A stretch of DNA of 64,000 bases from Enoplolaimus lenunculus. Its lineage: Eukaryota; Nematoda; Enoplea; Enoplida; Thoracostomopsidae. Made by a program: the position numbers and the translations under genes. Under the pieces are notes generated by a model. That model made no database searches. It was given only the letters and a program-made list of their open reading frames with translations, and was not told where the DNA came from. Positions 38,101 through 50,100 of the stretch are shown here, piece after piece (position 1 is the stretch's first letter; each line of letters opens with the position of its first letter). The stretch is from NCBI GenBank assembly GCA_030248215.1, contig JASANG010001084.1:1-64000 (forward strand). Reading direction: 5' to 3'.

Positions 38101-41100
38101 AACACCCCGCATAGGTAATTTCTAGATCCGCCACTGGTTTCCATTTTGATTATTTTCACAATGTTTTGAATTTTAAATATTTAAACTGAATCGGAAGCTT
38201 TAACGCAATATAATAATTTAAACTATTTTAGTCTCGATATTTTAGTTAACAAATTTACTTCAAATATATTTTTGTGAATGATATTAGTCGCTTCGCATTG
38301 CATAATGCCCATTAATATTTCACACGCTGAGCTGCTAGAATATACATGGAGACAGAAATTGTTTCCTATCTTTAAACAATTACGATCACGCTTAAGTTTT
38401 TAAGTTATAAAAATTCCGAGCCCGAGTGTGCGGTTAAAATAAATCCAGGTCCGGGTTTGCATTGTTAAAAATTAACGGTCTAGGTTCAGGTCCGGGTTTT
38501 TCTTCCAAAAAAAATCTGCGTGCCAGTCCGGGTACTTATTTAGCCGTCTAGGTTCAGGTCCGGGTTTTTCTTCCAAAAAAAATCTGGGTGCCAGTCCGGG
38601 TACTTATTTAGCCGTCTAGGTTCAGGTCCGGGTTTTTCTTCCAAAAAAAATCTGCGTGCCAGTCCGGGTACTTATTTAGCCGTCTAGGTTCAGGTCCGGG
38701 TTTTTCTTCCAAAAAAAATCTGGGTGCCAGTCCGGGTACTTATTTAGCCGTCTAGGTTCAGGTCCGGGTTTTTCTTCCCAAAAAAAATCTGGGTGCCAGT
38801 CCGGGTACTTATTTTTAAATGCGTTGAACTTTAGTCTCAAATCAATTGAACTTGCATGCCAAATACTAATGGTATATCGACCATCGTACGATAACGAATT
38901 TGCATGGCTCAATCGTGTTGAAAAAATTATTGCTGATTTAAAAAATCCAAATCAACTGCAACCGGACGAATACGATATTGAACTGGAACTTTTACTGGTA
39001 AGCGTTAACCAATCGAATTTTCAATATTAGCAGTTGTAAGCATAAATTTCTACAGTTCAGTGATACGCAGAGTGTCTGCATTTAACCCTATGTAACGTTC
39101 ACACGAGTCCTTTTCTCATCATACACCCACACTAATTGACGGAATGGGGGCGGGTCAAACGGTTATTAGCAACGTCAAATAAATTATGGATCCGGTATGG
39201 TACATGTGAACTACGTATATGGTGCAGAGCTTACACGTCTAAATTAGTCGGGAAAATTTATCATAATACCTCTTCTTTGACTGGAGGTATACTGCCGTTT
39301 GGCAACGGGGAATTCGATATGCAGTAACAGGCAGCTTTGTAAGTATTGCACTCTATGACGGATTATGCACTCTTGGTAATACAAAGGGTGGCGTTATACT
39401 TGTCGTGCGACGCGGTCTCTCAGCGTACGCTATTGTACGCAATATGGATACCGTTCGGTGACGGACGGTGACGCATTGTGACGGACGGTGACGCATTGTG
39501 ACGGACGGTGACGCATTGTGACGGACGGTGACGCATTGTGACGGACGGTGACGCATTGTGACGGACGGTGACGCATTGTGACGAACGGTGACACATTGTG
39601 ACGGACTGTTTATGCTTGACGGGGCATATCACGACGCTAATTTGAATTGCGATTTTCGATTCGCTCAGTTCGGGGATGGGCAAAACGTGTAAATTTGTAC
39701 CGTTCACTAACTTGATAATTAATCAGAATCAAGTGTCTAAAAAAATTTCCATAACTTGCCAGAGATTGTCAGGACCGGAGCAGCCACCCCCCCATAGCCC
39801 CCCGTTTGGGTGGGTCACAAAAAAGGCTCCCAAACCCTAAAATTGTAAACAAAAACTTTGAAAATTTTTTAATAATCGCAAGGCGGCCCCACCTTGGAAG
39901 TTTGGAGGACCCCACTCTGGAAATATGGGCAACCCCACCAACCCTACCCTAGCCTGCTGCGGTACTGGGCGCCGTTGAAACAACATGAATCACTTGATAG
40001 TCTTCCAATCAATGATGCACTGAATAAATCTGTTTTAGTTGACACCAACGTGTTTTGGCGATATATCCTTCACATAGTGTTGCAATTATGAGTTGTAGGT
40101 TTCTTTGCAACCAATATACTGAATGATATCTAATTACCCTGTTTGCATCAGCTAACTATATTTGCGCAATTATGAACGCCGCTTTCATCGGCAACTAACA
40201 GTTTAGCATGCTCTTTTGCATTACTTTTAGAATGAATATAATAAAGTAAAAGATCATGCAACAGCGATTGAAAACGTCAACCATGAAGGCGGTCGGTATA
40301 TGCGCGAAGCGAAGGTATTATTTAAAACAGACGACAGAGTGTCAGCTGTCTTAAAAGGCTCTTTTTTAATTATTTTTAAATTCTACGTCTTACTGTCAAA
40401 TAAGTAACGCTTCGATGACCAGTTAGTGGTAGAATTTCAAACGGGGCACATTGTAAACTGCAGTTATCAAGCATGATGTTAGCGAAATAGTACTGCTGAG
40501 TTAAGGTTTATAAAGCAGGTGCTCAGACAAGACGAGGTTGGGGCCCTGGATTCCCCGAATCCATAAACCAAGAAACGTTTTGATACGACGTCTGCAATCG
40601 AATTTAATACCGAAATAACGTCCAAACGTTAACCTTTACTGTAGCTGCTGATTTTGCGGACTCGTCCCCAATTGAAAACCCGAAGCTACGAGCCGGAATG
40701 GTTGTTTTGTAGACATACGACAGCCGAACATCAACATACTACAAAACGTTGACCACCAAAGGAACCGCAACCAACGCATCTATAACCGTGTCACAGCGGA
40801 AGTTAGAAACATCCGGCCACGAAGTGATACGTCGCGAGTTGGAGGAACTAAACAGACGATTTGCATTGCTGCCAAGTTTGATTATGGAACGCTACAAGTG
40901 TATTCAAACTATGCTTGAACAGTGGCGAATCATGACTGAGGTAATCGGTATGATAGGCTCGTGTACATTTTCAACCCACATTTGAACATTCAAGACTTTG
41001 GCTTAGGCTCAAGTAAAACCTTAAGCGTTGGTGTATTTTTAGACTTACGCATAGGTAAGCGTTTTTAGAAACTTAAGCCGAAGCCTGTGGATGGAAGTGT

Positions 41101-44100
41101 ACAAAAGCGACGTGGTATATACACTTTCTGGATGCAGCTTGTATTATTATGTAAAAATGTCAACACAGCAACTATATAAAGGTTAAAGGGGGTCGCTTCT
41201 GCATGGACTTCATGGCATAATTAGCAAACAACTTTTTGACAGCAGTTAATAACGGTCGGGTGCTTTGATAAATTTCTTTGCCGTTTTATTTATTTTTTTG
41301 TCCCCTGCACTAACGATATTTGGTTGCGAAACTGAAAAATATACGTTACTAGTTTTGCTTTCGTCAAATTTTAGTTCGATTTACACGTTAGGAAGTTGAA
41401 ATTGCACGATTTGTTTCAAGTATAAGTTCTAATATGTGGCTGTTTTTGGAATTTTAACAATTCAAAACAAACGTTAGTGCGTTTTGAACTATGGGTATAA
41501 GTTTTCATTTTGTCTCGGTGTATTTGTTAGGCCGATTTAGCTCGGCAACGAGCTCAAGAAGAAGAAGAGCGGCGACGTCGCGAGGAAGAAGAACGACGTC
41601 GACGGGAGGAAGAAGAACGTCGCCGCAGAGAAGAAGAAGAGCGACGCCGTCGAGAGGAAGAAGAACGGCGAAGACGCGAGGAAGAAGAACGACGCCGCCG
41701 CGAAGAGGAAGAAGAAGCAAGGCGAATGCAAGAACTTCGCGACAGCGCACGTCGTCGCGCCGAAGAAGAATACGAACGAGCAAGACGAGCTCGCGAGGAA
41801 GAAGAAGCGCGACTACGTGCTGCAGAAGAAGAAGAAGAACGTCGAAGACGAGAAGAAGAGCGCCGACGACGAGAAGAAGAGGAGCGTCGACGACGCGAGG
41901 AAGAAGAAGCTCGACGGCGTGCAGCAGAAGCGCGTCGGCAACGAGAAATCGAGATGGAAATCTTGACGAAAACAACTACAGTAACCCAATCGACAACGGA
42001 TGAGCTGCCTGGTGAAGAAACGATGGAATGGCAAGTGACACCAAGCGATCGTGGCCAAGCAAAGGTAGGCGAAGTTGAACAAGATGAACTGCAAACGTAC
42101 GAAGAATGGACGGAAACCAAAACTCAGTTTTACGAACTCGAAGCTATCCGGCATATGCAAACTGGCGAAATATTGACGTTTGTTGAAGCGTTACGGCAAG
42201 GATTGCTCAATTTACACTCCGGGGATGGTGAATTTTATGACGTGGTGTCTGGAGCTCAAATTTCGCTACAAGAAGCTGTAGAACGGGGCTACGTTTCGGA
42301 ATCGTTTCAAGAATGTTTGAATACAAACTATGGAATTATCGACCCAAACACTGGAGAAGAATTGACATTGTTACAAGCGATTCAACTACGCATCTATGAT
42401 CCTGAATGCAGACAGCTTCGAAATCCGTCCACAGGCGAACTGTTATCGCTGGAACAAGCTGTGTTCCAAAAATTTATTTCGTTCCGAAATGTTCATAAAT
42501 TAGTCAAAATGGGTATTTTAAAACTTCCACCAGTGACACTAGAATCAGCAATCGAACAACGAATGATTAATGTTGAAACTGGAGAATTTATTGGAAAAAT
42601 AACACGCGAAAAAATGCCACTTCGAGACGCGTTGCGGAATGAATATATCACCCTTTCACCGGTTAGAACCCTCCAAACCGAAATTGGGTCTTCCAGCGGC
42701 GAGTCAAATGGTCAAACTCCGGATAGTTTTGCTCAAATTGCAATAAGCCTAACAGACGCTATCGCAAACGAATTCATCGATCCTGATACAGGAAGTTTCG
42801 CTGACAAAGTTCTGCGCGACAAAGCTGAAGGGGAAAGTACAACAATTCGAAATTTTACCATCCGTGAAGCAATGGCACCACGAAATCGTCAGCAAACTCC
42901 ACCTGTGCTCGCAAGTGACATACGCGAAATTGCAAATTTAGCAACAAAGCGACGTGTGTCACTCGCGGTCGCGTTAACGCGTAACGTTATTGACTCACGC
43001 GCTGGCAAATATCAACTTGTCGGCGGTCAGTCATTAACGTTGCGCGACGCTGCGCGAATGGAATATATTCAACGTCCGTTGAATTTACTCGAATGCCACC
43101 GGGCAGATTTAATCGATACGGTGGGGCGGTTTTTGGACCCGGCAACGAAAAGACGCTTTACCCTCATTGAAGCCATAGCCGAAGGTCTCATAGACCCGGA
43201 CGTTGAGCATATTTGGGACGGCGTGGAAGATCAAGGACTGGGGAGTGCTCAGGTGCCAGGATCTGGTCAGCCCAGCCCTGGCCAGCCAACCGGAGAACTG
43301 GTTTCAATTATTGATGCAATTGAACGGGGGCTGATGGACCCAGCCGGTTATTTGATTGTTCGAAACGGGACTCAACGTCTCACGATAACCGAAGCTGTCT
43401 TGGATGGTATTATAAGAGAACCCTTACCACATACCTTGTTTGAAATACGTGGTATACGCAACACCAAAACAGGTGCGTTGGTTAATTTCATCGAAGCGAT
43501 GAATTCTGGGATTATCGAAATTGATACAGGCCGGAGGCGAGGTACAGTTAAAGATTTGGCTACCGAGGAGGTTCTGAATTTTGACGAAGCATGTCAACGC
43601 GACAATAATCCACTAATTGAGGGTCTTGTAGCTCATGTGTTACGCCAGCAAAACACGTTTGTTCTCGGGCCAGCCTACAGGCCGTTGGTGCCCAACGCCG
43701 GCGCAGAAATGAGCGTATTCCGTGCGATTTGTTTCGGTCTCATCAACCCAGAAACTGGTTGTTTGTGTGAACCGGGCCGCGATGGTGCGCAAGCTTTGAG
43801 TCCGAAAGAAGCTTATGATAAGGGAATAATAAGCCTTCGTACGTCGATGCATCTGCATGGAATGCTTAACGTCGCACCAGACTTGGTCGCATTGCCTCGG
43901 CTTGTCCGTATGGCTCAAAGAAGGCGAAGACGAATTCCTATTGGCGGAGGAAGCCAGCGGTCCGACCAATCACCAGCTAGTGATTCGGTCAAAATAACCC
44001 TTGAAGAAGCGTTGCGAAAAGGGATGATTGATTCTCGCAGTCAGCGAATCCGAACTGAAACCGGAGACGAAATAAGCCTCGCTGACGCTTTAGCACAAGG

Positions 44101-47100
44101 TATAATTGACCCGAGTGCGGAGTGGATTGTACCTTCTGCTGTGTTTGGGAGCGAAAACGAATTTGGAACAACAACCGCCGCGACAGATTCGCGCCGTGCT
44201 GGCTCTGCAACAAGACGTGGGCCAACTGTCGCCGAAACAACAACAGAGCTGATTACAGAAACCACGGATCATATCACAGGAGGGCAGCCAATCAAGCGTG
44301 GTGGAGAAATATCTTCTACAGCGATGTCAGCACGATATCCTCATGCGAAAAATGTCGAAGAAACAGTAACAACCGTTAGTCGCGAACGGAAAACTGAAAC
44401 CAGTTCAATAGGTCCGGTTCCGGGTGGGGTAAGTGCAGCTCGGGCCATCGCTTATGATGGCGGGGCCGATGTTAGCCTAGAGGTGCCTGCAGAAGGAGGG
44501 TATGACTTATTGGAAGCAGCTGGCGCTTCTCTTGGCCTGGTCAACCTTGAATCTGGCCTGGTTGTCGTTCCACGAACAACACGACATTTGCCGCTGGAAG
44601 ATGCATTTGATTTAGGCATTATTGATTGTTCAAATATTGATTATATTCATCCGAAAACTGGCAAGAAAATGAATATAATTGATGCGATAGCTAACGGGCA
44701 TATGGACTCCCGCGGGGCTGTATACGATCGAAACGGGCGAAAACTTTCGTTATCAGCTGCGCTGGACGCCCAGTACGTGGTGGTCGCACCGCGGGCATCT
44801 TTGGATCCTGCTCGACGAATGGGAACTACTCATAAGAACAGCTCTCAGAGGCGAACGATACGATTTGGAATTCCAGCTGAATATACCTCAACATCTCAGC
44901 AAGGAGGTGGTGGTGCTGGCGCCGCCACTGGAACTGCATCTTACGAAGAAACTCATGCTTCTTGGACGTTCGATCCAGAATCAGGCAATGTTCACGACGC
45001 AACCACTGGAACAACAATGTCACTAGAAGACGCTCTGAAACGAGACAAAATTCCACAGGAACTGATTCGAGTACGAGATTCATTGACTGGGAAAGAGCTC
45101 AGTTACCGTGATGCAATTCATAGGGGAGCAATTGATTCACGAACGAACTTTTATCGAGAACATACCACCGGGGGGCGGTATACGATCAAAGAAGCCGCCG
45201 CAAAAGGATGGATTCGGATAGGCGGATCGCTAACCGCGACGGGGGGTGCTGCTCAACGACGCACAGCTCTGTATGAACGAAATCAACCAGTGAAAACAAG
45301 TGTTCGCCAACAAAGTCGCAAAGTGACATCGACTAAAGATACACCTGCTAATCGGGGACCAACAATCTTTGTCGATCGAACTTTGGTGGATTTGTTATCA
45401 GATCGACAATCGATCATAGAAGACGAGGATACAACAATCACTGGATCTGAAGAAACTACCGGAACATCATTCGTGCATGCCGCAACCTATAAGACGTTTA
45501 CGCTGCAAGAAGCTATCGATAAAGGCTATTTCAATCCGTACTCAACCCAAGTCGTTGACCCGTTGCTTAACAAACCGCTAGCCCTGCTTGATGCTATAAC
45601 AGCTGGGCTGGTTGACGCCACGTTGGGGTGCGTTCACGACAAACGGTCGAATAAAATGATGAATTTGACTCAAGCTATGCAAGCTGGATACATTTCAACA
45701 AGGCATCCGCAACTATTGTCCTCAAGTGAAGCAACAAAATCACCGACACAGCTATCGCCATCGGCATTTGCGCAATCCGGGGGCCAAACCGCGACAGAGG
45801 AAACTAAGTCACGAAACGAATGGTCCGGCTATATACAAGGATCGCATTCGGCGTCCAGAACCACCACTGAATTTAAGCAGCCAATAGGAGCAGATCGTCA
45901 TACTTCAATACTTACGCATCAACTTAAATCTTCCGCTTCACCACGAGAATTCGAATTGTCCAATCAAAATATGCGAGGAACAGAAATATCGCCAAGAACG
46001 ACATCAGCATTACGAGAGTTCGAGATGACCAGTGAGAAAACAAAACCCAACGAAGTATCAGCAAGAACGAACCAATTAAAATCAATCTCGTCGACAGCTG
46101 TTGATCACCAACCATTCACAAGCCTCGTTAGTCGGACGTCATCAGACAACGATTGGATAATTTCACGCCTGGATTCTGCGTCACGTTCACTGCCTGTTGT
46201 TTCGACTCAAACGCGTCAAAGTGTTAAATCTTCATCGCAGGTCCGCTCTGTAGAACTCCAGCCATACGCAGAATTAATTGGGCTAAACAAAGTTCTTGAT
46301 AAGCGAACAGGAAGAACAATGACACTCGCAGAAGCACAAGCATATGGGCTGGGCAAAGTGGAATCGAAAGGCAAACAAATATCGTCAAGCTATGGGGTGT
46401 TTAGGTCAGATTTGCGGGCAGCTGTCAACGCAGGTGTAGTCAATCCAAGCAATGATGCGAGTCCAACAGATTTTTCTAATGTTCCAGAACGGGTTTCACT
46501 GGAAACTGCAATCAAATTGGGACTCATAGACCCTCGTTCAGGGCAATATCACCACCCGGTCACCGGAGAACGAATGTCTCTATCAAAAGCGGCAAATGCT
46601 GGGCTGTTAGACCAGACGCTTGCTCAAGTGTTGCCAAGGGGTATCACACATCCAGTGTCTGGTGAATCGATGAGCCTTGACACAGGCGTCCAACTCGGAC
46701 TTATTGATTCTGATACTGGCCGGGTCCTTCGACCAGGACCAGAAACGACTCAAGTATCATGGGTTGACTTGCTCCAACCGTCGTATAACGCGTTGCTTGG
46801 CGACGGCGTGTATGATCCTAAGAAAGGCTTTTCAGTGTCGATTTCGGCTGCACTACGAGATGGTTTAATTGATATTAATTCAGAAACGTATCGAAATCCG
46901 ATTACAAATGAAGTTCACTCATTACAAGAAGCTCAATCGAAAGGTAAGTAAGCCGCTACACGTTTTAAGAATTTTAATGTCATCTGTCGCCGTCGGCGTC
47001 GTATGTCACCGTGCGGTTTCGGACGCTAATTGCTCGTGTGCAATAAACGTACGGTAACGGAAGACAGTGCCACTCGACATGTACAACGCTTGTTGTGTTA

Positions 47101-50100
47101 AAAGTATTATTTATTTAAACTAAAATATACCACGGTTAATGATGAGTAGCTTCAGGTAAGTTTTGGTCATAGAACTGTTTGCTAAACTTATGATGCACAT
47201 AGTAATCATTAGGTCCAAACAACACAAGATATATATTCTTAAAACACGTATATTAATATAAGTAGTCGTTCCGGGAAGTTTAACCTTTTTATTTATGGAA
47301 CCCCTGCATGTAACTTTATCAATTTTTTGCCCCGGCTGTCAACTGTTTTCCAGCTAACAAATACAAACTTTGAGATAATTTATTTTGTTCTTATAAATAT
47401 ATGGTGGTCTGCGGGCGGCGCTGTTTAGATGTTAACGCTAGAAGAATCGATCCAACCTTCTGGGCATACGCCAACCTAAAACTTTGTACAGCTGGGCATA
47501 CGACAATCTAAAACTTTGTACAGATGGGCATACGGCAATCTAAATCTTTGTACGGGCTACTAAATGACGTTGGCTTCACACTGCCGAGTTTTTCTTTAAC
47601 GTTCCGCCGCTGTTTTGGTGTTGAAATTGAGTACATTTGATTTAAAAAAATTACGTGTGACTGCTCGTAATCGTTCGCTTTTATTCTATTGATCTTACTT
47701 TTAAACGGACCCATTTGAAAGCAAAGTTTGGTACAAATATTATTTTATAAAATTAAGTCCACATTTTAAATTCACATCCGTAATCCACTCCGCTGAAATT
47801 CTTGTCTTCAAATTTATGGATCCGTCCGATCCGAAATTTCGGTGACTTTTAGAATACATTGAAAGCTCATTACTAAATTGATTGAATACATCGTTGCATA
47901 ACGTGTTACCGCAAATTGTTGCTATATGCTACACGCAGTTGAGATTATAAAATAAGAAAAAGGTGTCCAAGGAGGTTTCAGGTGTCAAACCACCATTGTG
48001 ACATTCACACTAAGGGTTTTCCAATTCGGTTTCAGTTTGCAACACAACAAACCTTTATTCACAAAATTTTTTACACATAGTAATTTATCTCTTTGTGAGT
48101 TCTGGCCACTCCGATATACATACAAGCAGTTATTTCAATTTTCAGGCTTGATCGACCCAGACTCTTTAAACGTACTCACGTGCGAATGCATTAACGATTG
48201 GGTGTCACAGCGGCAAATATCGTTACTGGACGCAATCCGGCAAGGACTGGTTGATATTCGCGATAAAACCATACGGCTCGGGCCAGACCGAATTGAAACT
48301 TTTGGTTAGCCTGTTGGACCCATGTATTGAACAGGGCCGGAACAGTAGTGTAAGCATATTCCTAATCCTAAGCCTAAGCCTAAGCGTATGGATAAGCCTA
48401 TTGCTGAGCCTAAGCCGAAGCGTATGCCTAAGCCTAACCAACAAATTGTCTAAAGCTTAAACTGACTCTATTATAGCGCCTCCGGGAAACAATCAGGCCC
48501 TGTTCTATACATGGGCCGCCTATTGGTTGAATAACGGTTTCGGATGTAATTTTTAAATTTTACTAGTCGTCATAAAGAATTCGAATTTATATTTTAATGT
48601 TTACTATTTGAACAAGGGAGGCTATACGCCATGCGAACGCAGCTTAAATTGCGACTTGCAAGTTTTTCATCGTAAAAACATAATACCCTCTATCATTTTG
48701 CAAGGTGATATTTCTTTCAGATCAAGCGGCGAGCAACGGTAACTTTCCAGCAGAAGTAGTGGCAAAACTACGCAAAGTCGACAAAATGACATTGGCCGAT
48801 GCGTTAAGCCGCGATTTGATTGATATTCGAACCAACGAATTTACAGATTCCGAAACAGGTAATGATTTCAAACAGTGTTTACACATGTAGTTCCTTAGAT
48901 ATCACCGTGTGTTCCTCATTATAGAAAGGCGCCAGGGGCCACCGGCAAATACTGATACTCTGACATGCCCTTCTAAAAATTTTATGCCTTCGACACAATC
49001 CAAGTAAAATTAGCGTTGTTCATATTTGTTTGGCTTCTCGTTCGCTTCGCAAGCTAAATTTCTTCCGCCAGTCTGTATTGCGGTCCTGCCGTTGTTTTGC
49101 TGTCTGTTCTGTTTTGTATCAACTGATATGCTTGTGAAACGAGGCTTTATATCGCAGGATGGAGAGGCTATATGGTATCCAGGGACGTTTCCATAGTGAG
49201 GTATAGACGGTGGTAGCTGGCGCACTGCTATAAAATAGCGTATCCATGATTTCAATAAAGGTCAGTATAGTTTCGTACCTAAAAATATTCTGCGAAAGAG
49301 AACCGTGTGAGCGATATACGTTTTAGTGATTTCTAGGTTTCAGCAGAGTATTGTATAGCCTATAAAAGTTTACATGTTCTCGTTCCTCCGGTATATTATT
49401 CAATTCCTTTTGTTGTGTATACGGCCGGTATCTGTATGTCGCTAAACGAGGCCTCTTCAATGGATTATCGACATTTAACACTTTGCAATCTGCCGATCCA
49501 CAAATTTACAGTATACAGAGGCATTGTATACCGTAAAGTTTGCATACCTGCGTAGCTCAGTGGTTGCAGCAGCGGATTGGCCATCAGTATGTCGTGGGAT
49601 TGAAGCTCACCGCATCCACAGCAATATTTTAGTCAAAATTCCTGCATGGTGCTGCTTAACTTAGAATTGTAAAATATTCAATTGTGGAATCCTAAATTGC
49701 GTAAAGAATTTTAAAATATTGCTAAAAGTAATTTGTATTACAAATTTTATACCACATTTTAGGCACAATAATGACAATCGCAGATGCATGCGCTTGCGGT
49801 TACTTAGACAGCGGTGAAACTATCAACGATGTTGGCGAAGTGTCCGCTGCTCAACACCGCAACCTGGCATACATAGTGCTTCACTCAACACATTTCGACG
49901 CTGAAACGAGTCAAATTCAAGACCCTCAATCTGGAGCTTCTCACTCGCTGCTCGGAGCAATTAATCACGGCCTATTAGACGAAGACTCACTGTTGTACGA
50001 TACCAAGCAAGGCCGTACCCTCACTCTAAAAGAAGCGTTAACTGATGGAGTGATTGATCCTACCAGCGGACAGTATTATGGGAACAAAGCCACTGGTGGT

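Noticed and set aside
41491-42160. Arg/Ser-rich and Leu-rich frames overlapping the E/R region
   Set aside because: Shadow frames of the E4R4 coding repeat. The frame continuing into plakin repeats is the real one.
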